Below, piece by piece: positions 33,540 through 46,699 of a stretch of 64,000 bases of DNA. The stretch spans positions 209,808,001 through 209,872,000 of the forward strand of contig JBITNC010000001.1 in the NCBI GenBank assembly GCA_050084985.1, given 5' to 3'. Both the position numbers and the translations under genes were made by a program. The notes under the pieces are model-generated. The model did no database searches and had not been told where the DNA came from. It worked only from the letters and a program-made list of their open reading frames with translations. Position 1 is the stretch's first letter. The number at the start of each line of letters is the position of its first letter. Origin of the DNA: Nageia nagi (Eukaryota > Pinophyta).

Positions 33540-35700
33540 CACAAGCTCATTCAGTTGATAATGTGTTTCAAAGAGGTCCTTATAAACCAAAGTATAATTA
33601 TGTCATACGGTACCTTCTAGATGGATGTTTAGTTCAATCATATTTAAGAAGAGATGATTATACTCCTTACATAATATCTAGGAAAAAAAAGAATTCAATG
33701 ATCAAATCTCTATACACACAGCTATGCCCATGCCATAATCAATAGATTACTCCAAAGTATACAACAATCTTTTTCATATTTTGAAGTCAAAAATGCTAAC
33801 TCCTTTGTCAAGTTACAAAACACCCAAATAAGAGTGTGATGTAAAGGATAAACATAACCCAAAAAAGTTTAAATTGCAAGAAATATGCCCCTATGCATAT
33901 ACAAAAAAGTAGTACCTCAAAACACTGTATGATAATAATAACAACAAGGGTTAGCTTTTTATTATCAATGGGTGAAACAAAAGGAAATACCTATTAGGTT
34001 TACTAAACCATAATAGTTACAAGAACAACTAGTGTTTAACTTACATCAAAATAGAATACCAATAGTGTACCATAATAAGTAAAATGTTCAAAACCAACAT
34101 GAACATGATCAAATGTTAGGTAGAGGTAGAAAAGAATGACCCAAACCATGATATTTATCACCAAATGGTCATGGAGAGTATAGATATCAAGATCCTTATC
34201 TACCTAATAAAAAGGTAGTTTCACTTAGAAATCAATAAAATGAACTTCATAAATATCATATGCCTCTATACAAAGATAAGGGACAACCATATTACCTTCC
34301 TAGACCATAATTACCTCTACAACCATGGCATCAACCTTGACCTCCCTCTACACCATATGATGGGGTTTATTATGATGCTAAGATACATTTTGAATAAAGG
34401 TATGAACCATTCCCAAAATATAAAGAATGATTGTATCCTAGAAATGAAAAATATCCTATATACCTTCAAAATCAACCTAAAGGAAAGGATGAGTTTCGTA
34501 AAAGGTTAAATGAAATTGAAAGAGAATTGTATATGTAGGGTAAGAAAAAGGTATTGTACAAAATAATTTGTAATTAACCCATTCATCTTAGTATACCTAA
34601 GAAGGATATTCCTTTTAAATTTGAAATTCTAAAAATTGAACCATTTAAAGGAAAGTAAGATTCTAAAGAACATCTAAGATGATTTAAATATACAAGTTAT
34701 GTAATTGCCAATGATGATGCATTAATGCTATGTACATCTTTCCCATGATGCTTGTTAGCCAAGTAATGGATTGGTATAACAACTTATCAAAATATAGCCT
34801 TAGCTCATATCCTTAATTCGTAAATTTGTTCTTGAAATATTTTAGGATCAATATCAAAGATAAAACATCTATCACTAATCTTACAAGACTACAACAATTT
34901 CTAAATGAGTCAAATACTAATTTTATCTTAATATGGAGAGTAATATTGATAAGCATTCCTTATACTCTACCTTAAGAGGAGGTATCCAATATGTTTAGCC
35001 AAAGTTGTTTAAGACCTATTACTAGTGTCCTATTAATCCAATAATATAAAATCTTTGAATAAGCCATTTCTCAAGCTATCGTAATTGAAAAAGTTAAAAT
35101 ATAAGATGATGAGATAAAATTTTAGAAAAGATAACGTTACATAAAAAATAAAAAATCAAATAGAAAAAATAGGTAAACCATTACCAACCAATAAAGTTTC
35201 TATTATTCAATAAGTGGAACCGTATCCTCCACAACATAAGGAAAAAGATACTAAACCATAAAGAAAGTTCACACCTTTGTCAAAATTTCTCTATGATATT
35301 TTGATAAAACTATGAGATCATCAACTACTTAGTTTAATATATATAATACCATAATACCCTAAATATAAAGAAAGTATATGGTATAATGAAAATGGATTTT
35401 TCCATTACCATCATCAAAAGGGTCATGATATAGATAAATGTATGGCATTAAAATACAAGATTCAAGATTTGATTGGTAATGGAAAATTAGAAGTTCATAA
35501 TATAGTGCCTATACCAAACCAAAATTTAGTAATTTATCAAAACTCTTTCCCTCAACATCAAGCTAATAATATCTCATTGCACCCACATAAGAACTAAGTA
35601 ACACATAAATGGAGTTATGATAATTCAACCTTCATAAGAATTATCAATGTTACTAGGAGATATCAAAAGGTACAAGGAAGAAAAAATACCATGCTATACA
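33540..35700 (+). pseudogene. RE-C gag, heavily decayed
   Basis: Recognised by scattered matches to RE-A gag: YQDPYLPNKKV near 34180; capsid KIEPFKGK, DSKEHLR, YVIANDDALML at 34580-34740; WYNENGFFHYHHQKGHDIDK (zinc-knuckle region with first Cys replaced) near 35380-35440; then KIQDLIGNGKLEV. Many stops and frame changes. Confidence 0.8.
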
Positions 35701-35839
35701 ACCAACAAGATGAGGTTTATGTACAACCACACATACCTAAGCCACAACTTCTTAAAATTTTCTATGAAGGGAGATTTACATCAATAATTAAAAAATTCAT
35801 AAGTAAAAATATCTTTATTTGAATTATTAAAATCATCCA

Positions 35840-37100
35840 AGAATCATAGAGATCCAATGAATCAATCATTACAAATGATTGAACTAGATATAAATGATCC
35901 TAAAAGCTTTATGTATTTTGTAGGAAATATTAAAATAATTTAAAAACATACTATTATTTTCTATGATCATGAAGTTAAATATTCAAATTGGGCACATGAT
36001 CTTGATCCACCTTTGCATATCATAGCTAAGGTAGGTGGAATAACTTTTAAGAGAATATTAAATAATGAACTTTTAGCTATAAACATTATTTCAACAACTT
36101 CATATAGGAATTTAAACCTTTCTTTTTCATATATTTGTGCACCATCACTATAACTAAAGGTATTTAATGATACTTTATTTTTAACAATAGGATTAATCTT
36201 GCTACCCATTACTGTAGGGTCTAAAATAATCCAAACATTGTTACAAGTAATTAAAGGAGATATTATGCAATATAATATCCTTTTAGGGAGGCCTTGGATT
36301 AGGGATATGCAATGTGTTGCATCAATATATCATAATTGTTTAAAGTATATTCACAAGGATGTTGTACATTATGTACCCAAATATGAAAACACATATTCAC
36401 ATTATAGTAATACTCATTTATGTAATGATGTAGTCCTACCATCTACTCATTACTTTACAACACTAATTCAATAGAAAATCATTGATCATTGATATGGGTA
36501 AGGATAATTGCACATACTTAAGTACTTTAAAAGAAATATATGTTATCAATCAAGAGTTATCCAATGAAAAATAAAAGATAAATTATGATTCATAACCAAA
36601 AATAGAACCAACACCACAATAAATATACTCTTATAAATAAAAAGCATGTAATTTAGGTAAATTGAGAAAAGCTTCTTCATCAAAAATTCTATCTCCAACT
36701 AATACCTCATCAAAAAGTGATGACTATAAATAAGATGATAAGCCATCAAATATTTATCCAAGGATAATAAAATTGTTGGATATAGGTATAAGAGAATTTG
36801 GAATTGACCATGTGTAGGTATAAGAGAATTTGGAATTGATCATGTGATCTTTAATATTACCTGTATCCAAGATATGGGATGACAAAATAAATCTCCTAAT
36901 ATAGTAGGGCAATTGGTATCATTAGGAAAAGCTCCTAATAAAACTCTTTTTGTTTATTTGATCTCTATAGAACCATATTTGATTCCTCTACCTAAATCAT
37001 GTGAGGTAGTTTTTTGCAATTCATTGAAGTACTTATCTTCTTATGTGAGATCATTTTTCCAAAGATAATTTAATAGACTTCAATGGAGGGGATAGGGTTT
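35840..37100 (+). pseudogene. RE-C aspartic protease, decayed
   Basis: DPPLHIIAKVGG then RILNNELLAINIIS: the catalytic Asp of RILIDEGS is Asn here. An open stretch 36199-36474 has LLPITVGSKIIQTLLQVI and ILLGRPWIRDM. Downstream a duplicated 40-bp piece (GGTATAAGAGAATTTGGAAT at about 36785 and 36818) is private to this copy. Confidence 0.82.
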
Positions 37101-37759
37101 AGGTCATTGCAAATAAAGGCCTTGGTATACAATTGATATCCACTATTATTTTTCAACTAATAAAATAGGATTAGGTTACAATAGAAAGGATAAAAAAGAA
37201 CATCATCATGAAATATTCAAACTAGAATTAGAAAATCTTTAGTATGAGGAACCATATGAAGAATTTGAATGGATACCAAATCAAGATAATCTATAATATG
37301 AAGTATTAATACTATAAAATATATTCTCTAAAATTGTTTTAATTAACATGGTTTAAATTGAGGAAATATCTAATTTTAGTTCAAAAAATATATCCTTTTA
37401 TTGGTTTATGAGTGATGAGTTTGGAACAAAGTCCATCAAACTCGAGTATTTATTCATCATTCTTTATAATAAATTAGAATATTATGTATTTTATACTCAT
37501 TTATAAATAACCCACAATATGAGAGTTTAAATATGTAGATACTCTAATCTCACAATAAGTATGACCTTAGATGATCAAGATTTAGGTTAAGATGAGGAAT
37601 ACAACTAAAGTGATAAAAAATAGATTTCATACCAAATTAATTAGAATAAGGGTATCATATACTAATTAAAGAAACTATCAAGGTAGATTTAAGTGATTAC
37701 CCTAACAACCTAAATATTATTCAATTACAAAAATCACTAAATGAGGATAAAAAATTAGA

Positions 37760-39620
37760 ATTTGTATCTGTACTTAAAGAAAAATAAAATATATTTGCAT
37801 GGTCATATGTTGATATGGCAAGATTAGATTCAAACCTAGTGATGCATAATCTAGGTATTAAAGAGGATACTAAGCCAATTAAATAAAATATGCACAAGAT
37901 GTATCCCATAATGTCCTTAATGGTAAAATATAAAATACAAAAATATTAGAAGAAAAATTCATACACCCCATTGATTACTCTGATTAGATTTCCAACATGG
38001 TGCTAGTTAAGAAATCCAATGGGAAGATTCGCATATAAATGAATTTTAGATACTTAAATAAAGCTTAACCTAAAGATGATTTTCATTTACCAAACATTGA
38101 TAACTTAGTTTATTCTACTACTAGATATGAAAATATCTCTTTCATGAATGAATTTTTAGGGTATAATTAAATAAAAATAGCACTAGAAGATTAACATAAA
38201 ATAACTTTTATAACACCTTAGGGAACCTTTTATTATAAATTAATGCCCTTCAACCTAAAGAATGTGGGAACTACTTACCAATGGTAAATAATATATATTT
38301 TTCATTATTACATGCAAGATATTATGGAATATTACATAGATGATGTATTAGCCAAATCTAAAGCTATAAAATACCATCCCAAGGTACTCATGAGGATATT
38401 CGATAGATTGTTTAAACATAATATTTGATTAAATTTAAAGAAATATATTTTTGGGTCACTTTAGAAAAATTATTGGGCTTTATTATTTCCATATGAGGAA
38501 TCAAATTAGACCCAAATAAGATAAAATAAATAGTGAATATGCCTCCCTTGAGACATAAAATAATTACAAAGCCTATAAGGTAAATTACAAGATACACGAT
38601 GCTTCATATTGCAATTATCAAACAAGTGCAAACCTTTTAAAAAATGGGATTATATTTCATTGGGTAAATGAACAACAAGAATCATTTGATGAAATAACAT
38701 GTTATTTTTTATAATGTCTAGTTTTAGTTCCACCTAGGGAAGGGGAGCCATTATTACTCTATTCATTAGTTACATAATCTACATTAGGAACCATGGTTGT
38801 TCAAAAGAATGAAATCAATAAGGAGCAAGCTATATATTATAACAAATGAACCTTATTTAGTTATGAAATTAAGTATTTATATATGGAAAATCTATGTTTA
38901 ATAGTAATCTTCACAACAAGGAACATTATACATTATATGCTAAATCATACTATTTTTATAATTACCAAAGCATATTTTTTAAAATATATGATGAATAAAA
39001 TCTACCAAAATACAAGAACATCTAAATGGATTATGAATTTAATATAATTTGATCTATAATTAATAATTTAAAAATTAATTAAAGGTCAAGTAATAGCCAA
39101 TTATTTTTCTAAAGAACCACTACATGATGATAGACCACTCATCACCAAATTACTAGATGAACATATTTTCCAATTAGATGAGGTAAAAATTCCCATTGAT
39201 TTTGAAGAAGAGTGGGATATTATAATTTATTTTGATGAATATTAATGTAAAACAATTGGAGGTACTAATGTCATATTCATAACACTGCAAGGATTTCCCA
39301 TACCATATTCATTCAAACTTAACTTTCTATGAACAAATAATAATGTTGAATAAGAAGCTTTAAAACTTGCTATAAAGACTGCCATAACCTTAAACCTAAG
39401 CAAATTCAAATTTATTTATGATTCATTATTAATTTTAAATAAATTTAAGGGGATTTTCCAATGTAAATAACCTTTACTCTAAAAATGTAAAATGTTGGTG
39501 GATACATTGTTATAGTCATTAAAAAAATATGACCTAAATGTGACACTGAGATCAACTAACAGGTTTATCGATGCTATGGTTTTAATTATATCTTTAATAC
39601 CTAATAACCCTCATAAATAA
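37760..39620 (+). pseudogene. RE-C RT, RNase H and second RNase H, decayed
   Basis: WSYVDMARLDSNLVMHNLGI near 37800 matches the RT N-terminus; the catalytic site reads YIDD at 38333-38344; RNase H around 38730-38960; second RNase H around 39200-39600, with WDIIIYFDEY in place of WDMIIHFDGS. Many stops. Confidence 0.8.
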
Positions 39621-39949
39621 ACCATTCATATTAAAATAATTCAAATCACCCAATATTTATTAGAGATAAATAGAGTGGAACATGTGGTTCTTGACATTAT
39701 AATATAAGATAAAAACTTATAGCATATCCAATTAGTTAAATTCTTGAGAGATGGAGTCTTACCTATCAATTTAATAAAATTGGCTAAGAAGGAATTAAAA
39801 TTAAAATATTCTTATTATTTTATGTTAAGGGATATTATTTCTTTTGGAGGATTCAATAGGATATTACTTAGGTTCTTATAATGGATGGATTTATAAATTG
39901 TAATTTCATCTGCACACAATAGAATATGCAAAGGATATTTTAGTGGTCC

Positions 39950-40975
39950 CAAAATCATAAAATCATTAATGTACATGGGTTATTATTGGCCTATTATCGA
40001 ATGTGAATATATTGAATATGTTAAAAATATTTCAAATATCAACAAACATTTTAATTTATTTAACCAACTATTGCAAGTATTATAACCCATGAAATCTCTA
40101 TGACTATTCTCAATATGGGCACTAGATCTTATAAGTCAGATATCTCCTACTTCCTCAATTGGTCACATATTTATAATAATAGCTACATATTATTTCAAAA
40201 AATGGATCAAATTTATTCCTATGTTGTTTACAAAAGGATAAAAAATAGCAAAATTCATAGAATATCTTATCATTTATCATTTTGGGATTCCCACTCAAAT
40301 CTTCATAGATAATGGGAAGAATTTCAAAAAAAAGTATTATCCCTATGTAAAGGATACCACATTAGAATTATCTTTATAATGCCTTATTATTCTCAAGGAA
40401 ATGGAAAAGATAAAACTACAAATAAAACTATTCAAATTATTCTACATAAAATAGTTAATAATTCTCATAGATACTAGCATGCAAGAATCCCACATGCTTT
40501 ATAGGCCTATCACACTAGCATTAGGACTCCTATGAGGGAAACCTTATTTTTTTTAATATATAGGGAAGAATTAGTTTTATATTTAGAAATATAAATCCCA
40601 TGTTTACAAATTGCTCTATAAGATTACATGATAGATGAGGTAGCTTGCCAAACATAAATATATCAATTATTATTAGATGAAATATGAGTTCATGCATTAG
40701 AGCTTATGTGTACTTATCAAAATTGTATTAAAAGATATTTTGACAAAAAAGATAAAATTCATGATTTCAACATAGGAGATTTAGTACTTAAATAAAATTA
40801 ATAAACTTCATGAATGGAATGCCAACTTCATGATAAATTTTCCCCTAATTACTTAAGTCATTATATAATCAAAAGAAAATTTGGTTCCTGAGCATATTAC
40901 TTAGCTAACATGGAAGGAAATAAAGAGTGTGATACAATAAACATCACACATATTCATAATTTTTATATTTAAATA
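39950..40975 (+). pseudogene. RE-C integrase, decayed
   Basis: MGYYWPIIECEYIEYVKNI near 39975 matches RE-A MGYYWPTMEKD; a core remnant is at 40100-40560 and a C-terminal module region at 40740-40970. Numerous stops. Confidence 0.75.
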
Positions 40976-40999
40976 TATTAAAATATATATAATGAACTC

Positions 41000-42270
41000 T
41001 TAAAAATAAATGTATTTAACATATGTCAACTAAAAGGATTAAGAGTGTTCACATGTCATTGGAAAGAAGAGGAATATAATAAATATCATCTAAAAAGCCT
41101 AGGTATTTGGGGGATAGAATTATATCCAAACTTATAGAATTTGATTTCTAAGAATCATGAAACTTTTTTTAATTACCTACAACATATAAAGAGATATAGT
41201 AATAAAGAATTATTTAGGTAAATTTTATGGATGGAAAATCTTTATTAAACAAGAAAATCTTGATATATATCTAGCTAGGATTGTGTACTTTTTATGCTAT
41301 TTGCATTATCAAAAATAAATACACAAGATAAATTTGTTATGCTTATATTGGCCTATAGCTATACATAGAATTGTACTAGATTATTCTTTCAACAATTGAA
41401 TGTTACATATTGCAGTTCATAATTCTCAAAATCTAGATGGAATCTTAGAATGGATAAATCACCTTACTAGACACCTATGTCATTAAAAATTAATATAAGA
41501 TTTATCTACCATGATTTTCTCCAACCTTGACAATTGGAAGAGATAAAAAAAATATTAATAAAATATTTTCATGACTAAATTCAAAGTTTATTTTCTCTTC
41601 TTTTTATAATCATAAAGGGAAAATTAAAACAATGAAAAGACTATAAGTCTCAAAGAAAACATATTTTTAGTTTGATTACATTGGTAAAAATTTCATAAAT
41701 AGATATAAAGGAGATATTTGTATAAAGTTACTTCAAAAAAATCCATCTACACTTATGAATCATTTTCTTGATTTATCGAAACAAATGCAAGTAGTAATAG
41801 CCATGAAATATTTTGAAAAGTGCACATCAAATACATGGGAATTGAAAATGAATTTTTCAAAAGTTGTAATCAAAATTAAATAACAAGAAATATGGAGAGA
41901 ATAAGAATCTAAAATTAGTTCATTACAATGATTCCATTTACATTGGCCTTATGATAAGCTCAAAATTTAGATAGATTGTATTGAAGATGTCAATATCAAA
42001 TTTATGAGACACTCCTTCTCCCAAACCATAGTTGTGTTTTATCAAGTATTGTCCTATATCATGCCATATTTCATAAATGATAAAATTGTATATAACTATA
42101 GTTTATTATTTAGTAAAAGTTGTGTAAATAACCCTCTAAATGTAAAAGCATGATTTAAATGAATTATTCAATACCTTGATGAAAGAAAATGAATGAAGAA
42201 GTCTAGTCAAAAATATTATTTAAATACTATTGATAGTAGGAGTACCATCATCACTTTAGGGAGTCTCATC
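41000..42270 (+). pseudogene. RE-C accessory sense ORF, decayed
   Basis: Occupies the same place as the RE-B ORF at 20872-22035. TTACATTGGCCTTATGATAA with the following AGATTGTATTGAAGATG (41940-41990) parallels the RE-B segment coding LLWPIEKPKIIIDCTYN. Unidentified function; its second half is included in the 1,156-bp tandem duplication. Confidence 0.5.
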
Positions 42271-43815
42271 TCATAGTTCTTGTTATCAACCTCTCCACTA
42301 CCACTGATACCACCACCACCTATTTAATTATTCCCTAAATATATACCTTACTATTTATGCCCCCTAAGGTACATAATGAAGCTTAAACTTCATCTATGCA
42401 ACCCAAGAGAATCATTAGAAAGTTTAAATTGAAACCTATACCATCACCTATGTTAACATCTCCACCAAATTTTATGTATCCCATTCACTTCCAACCATTT
42501 ATTTTCATACATGGACCTCTTCACCTTTGATTTAGATCTTCTTACTCTTACCATTTGAGTTATGGACATTGGATCATTCATAAGAAATCCATATGCCAAC
42601 ACCATTCAAGGATTATAATCATTCTATGTCATGTTAAAATAAAAATAAAAATAAAACATTTTCTACCATGCTTTTCTCCAAACCTTGACAATTGGACGAG
42701 ATAAAAAAAAAATATTAATAAAATATTTTCATGACTAAATTCAAAGTTTATTTTCTCTTATTTTATAATCATAAAGGGAAAATTAAAATAATCAAGACTA
42801 TAAGTCCCAAAAAAAACATATTTTCAGTTTGATTACATTGGTAAACATTTCATAAATAGATATAAAGGAGATATTTGGATAAAGTTACTTCAAAAAAATC
42901 CATCTACACTTATGAATCATTTTCTTGATTTATCAAGAAAATGCAAGTAGTAATAGCCATGAAATATTTTGAAAATTTCACATCAAATACATGGGAATTG
43001 AAAATGAATTTTTCAAAAGTTGTAATCAAAATTAAAGCATAAGAAATATGGATAGAACAAGAATCTAAAATTAGTTCATTACATTGGTTCTATTTGCATT
43101 GGCTTTATGTAAATTCAAAATTTAGATAGATTGTATTGAAGATGTCAATATCAAATTTATGAGACACTCTTTCTCCCAAACCATAGTTGTGTTTTATCAA
43201 GTATTGTCCTATATCATGCCATATTTCATAAATGATAAAATTGTATATAAACTATAGTTTATTATTTAGTAAAAGTTGTGTAAATAACCCTCTAAATTTA
43301 AAAGCATGATTTAAATGAATTATTCAATACCTTGATGAAAGAAAATGAATGAAGAAGGCTAGTCAAAAATATTATTTAAATACTATTGATAGTAGGAGTA
43401 CCATCATCACTTTAGGGAGTCTCATCTCATAGTTCTTGTTATCAACCTCTCCACTACCACTGATACCACCACCACCTATTTAATTATTCCCTAAATATAT
43501 ACCTTACTATTTATGCCCCCTAAGGTACATAATGAAGCTTAAACTTCATCTATTCAACCCAAGAGAATCAGTAGAATATTAAATTGAAACCTATACCATA
43601 CTATGTTAACATCTCACCAAATTTTAGTATCCCATTCACTTCCAACCATTTTATTTTCATACATGGACCTCTTCACCTTTGATTGGATCTTCTTACTCTT
43701 ACCATTTGAGTTATGGAATTGTATCATTCATAAGAAATCCATATGCCAACACCATTAGTATTATAATCATTCTATGCCATGTTAAAATAAAATAAAAATT
43801 AAAACATTAAAAAAT
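41507..43815. repeat. 1,156-bp direct tandem duplication in RE-C
   Basis: CTACCATG[A/C]TTTTCTCCAA starts copies at 41507 and 42663; both continue through the same ~1.15 kb to CATTCTATG[T/C]CATGTTAAAA. Copies differ by small indels and substitutions (roughly 5% by eye), so the duplication is later than the original insertion. Confidence 0.92.
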
Positions 43816-45750
43816 ATAATATATATATATATATATAAATGATAAAAATATAATATCTTGTGCATATGTGTTGTATATATATATATATATCATTTAAATA
43901 ATATTTGCATGCTTACTAAATTATTTTCAAGCAAATAAAATTTTATAATATTTGTTTATATAACCTTCCTATAATTCTGCAATTTGCATATAATATTGCA
44001 GGTGTTGATGCATCAATACATATATATGATCATCCTCATTATTTTTTTGAACCCACAAAAAAATGGATAATTTACCTTTATATATTCCACCCATTACTTG
44101 GATTTTCTTCCTTAATACCCATGTTCACCTTGTAATTCCCTATGCTCATAATAGAGATTCATGACCCATATCTAGATGTAAATATAGATTATTTTTATGA
44201 TTTGATTAATGGCATTCAATATAAAATCATTCTTTGATTATAATTTTCAAGTCATTTAGATGGATCTGATCAAGTTATCATCTTTAAAAGTTCATTTTGG
44301 GTAAGCATTACCATTTTCATGAACCTTGTTGGGAAACTATTAATTTAGGATATACTAATGAAGAGTTTCTCCAAAATCTCATTGTTATTTTCATGACCAA
44401 AATTCATATGGAGGATTAAATTAATGCTTATGTTAATACATTTATATGTTGACTCATCACATTCAATGGTTCCACAACCATTTACACTTCAAAATTCATT
44501 CAACATACTTACCATTTCCCACATAATAGCACAAAATATTTTCTATTAGATCTATTTTCTATTTATTATTGTAATACAACACACTGGTTTGTTAATCATG
44601 CATATGTTTCTATGCATTTTTATCCATCTCTATAATAAAATTAATGCAATCCTTCATATGACATGGATTTAATCATAAAGAGTTAGATGAGGACTACAAA
44701 TAAAAAAAATCTAAAGTAAAACAAAAAAAAAAATTATAAAATTTATAAAATATAAAAAAAATATAAAAACTATAAAAATTTCAAAATCTCAAAAAAAATA
44801 AAAAATCACAAAATCCAAAAAATTATAAAATTTGAAATTAACATACATATATACACAAATATACTAAAAATTTATTTTTGAAGCATATTAACTATTGGTT
44901 GTGCTATCATATGTATACATATCCAAAATCATTGTGTTCATTTTATTTTGTCTATTACTACATTGTCATAAAACTATTAAGTATCAAACATGATGATTCT
45001 AGTAACTTATCAAGTTATATATATAACAACTATCTATTTATCCACATATTACTCATATATATAGTTTTACATATAAATAAATAATTATTTTATGAATATA
45101 ATATTCATGTTTGATTTTATCAAAATATCTTCTGTAAAGTTTTTGAAACTTAGGATGATAAATAAACATAACCTTGATACATTTTTAGGATATTATGAAC
45201 TCATGCACTCTAGCACATTTTAAGATATTGAAATAATAAAAAACAAGATGTTACTTGAACATATTTTTGATTAATTATTTGCTCTTTCATTTCACTTTAT
45301 CTCGAATGTAAGAGATACGAAGGAAAAAGATAGAGAAAAATGATTCAAAATTATGAAAAAAGATTCAAAATATATTTTTAAAAAAGTAGAATTATTGGAT
45401 GACTACAATATCCTATATTAGAGTGATGGATGCCTAACTAGAAATAGAGCAAGGGTGTAATGGGATCTAGGGGTTAGTCTACATCAAAGGTATGGATGTC
45501 CATCTAGCAGTGAGGTATACCTTACAAAGTGGTGATATTTCTAGTCTTTATGATGGACCTTTGTACATTTAATATGAATGAATCATATTATATATTTTAT
45601 GCTCTTAAAACATTAAGTTATCAAGTATAAAGAGAAGAAAATTAACATTATTTCACATACATGATTTCATAGTAAACTTAAGTGTATTATAACATTGTTT
45701 TATATCATCTCTAGTAGATGGAACCAAAATAAAAGATTATTTGCTAAAGT
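43816..45750. other. RE-C non-coding spacer
   Basis: AT-rich DNA with short (TA)n runs at 43821-43836 and 43873-43890 and an A-rich low-complexity stretch at 44690-44835. No gene recognised. Confidence 0.55.
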
Positions 45751-45815
45751 TAATTTGGATATCCTATCCATTACACTTCTGTATTATATTATGTATTTAT
45801 TTCACCTCACAATAT

Positions 45816-45909
<94 letters not shown>

Positions 45910-45966
45910 AGGTGAAATAAATACATAATATGATACAGAAGTGTAATGGATAGGATATCCAAATTA
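45751..45966. repeat. 61-bp inverted repeat around a (TA)n core
   Basis: Arms 45751-45811 and 45906-45966 are reverse complements with one mismatch (60/61), ends TAATTTGG...CCAAATTA, enclosing about 94 bp of nearly pure TA. Could form a large hairpin or cruciform. Possibly a foldback/MITE-like insertion, but no clear target duplication beyond TA. Confidence 0.9.
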
Positions 45967-46537
45967 TGTGTTATATTATGGTCTTGGCAGGTTAACTAGA
46001 ATGTTATGTTTGACATTTAACTAGTTATACCATTAATTCATACCTATTGTCCATGAGTTTAAACCTATAATTTTATACATCCATATGTTCATACATTCAT
46101 GTCACTTATACCATTCTACATATATATGTTATTCCACTATTTGTGTTCAAAACCATATTTACAAATAGCTAAGAACAAAAAATGATGAAATCTAATTTTG
46201 TAGTATTTTAAATAAAATATTATCCTAACTATATCATTATAAGAATATAATGATGAATTTAGTAACAAATTAAATTGTTAACATTACATTATCCATCAAT
46301 TATAATCATATCATATAGGAATAATCCATCCATCAAAATAATAAGAAACATCATTGTTCTAACATAATAGGATAATGTAAACCAATATCAACGTTCCATC
46401 AACACAGAATATAAAAACAAAATCAAACATAATGTCTAAATATTCACATGTAGAAAATTTTAGGTCTATCATCCATTAAAAATAATAGATGATAATATTT
46501 ATAAAAATAATAATTTATCAAATCATCACCATATGAA

Positions 46538-46542
<5 letters not shown>

Positions 46543-46578
<36 letters not shown>
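46543..46578. repeat. (TA)n microsatellite
   Basis: About 18 TA units. Confidence 0.9.
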
Positions 46579-46579
<1 letters not shown>

Positions 46580-46699
46580 CAAAAAATAATCATATAATAT
46601 ATCACCTAACCATCGTATAACATCCATACAATACATATAATGAAACCAATCATGATCACCATGATAAAAATGAATATAATATATTAATGTAAATGAAAT

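Noticed and set aside
45695-45910. 71-codon ORF rich in Tyr-Ile
   Set aside because: It is the (TA)n run read in frame; no protein-like sequence beyond that.
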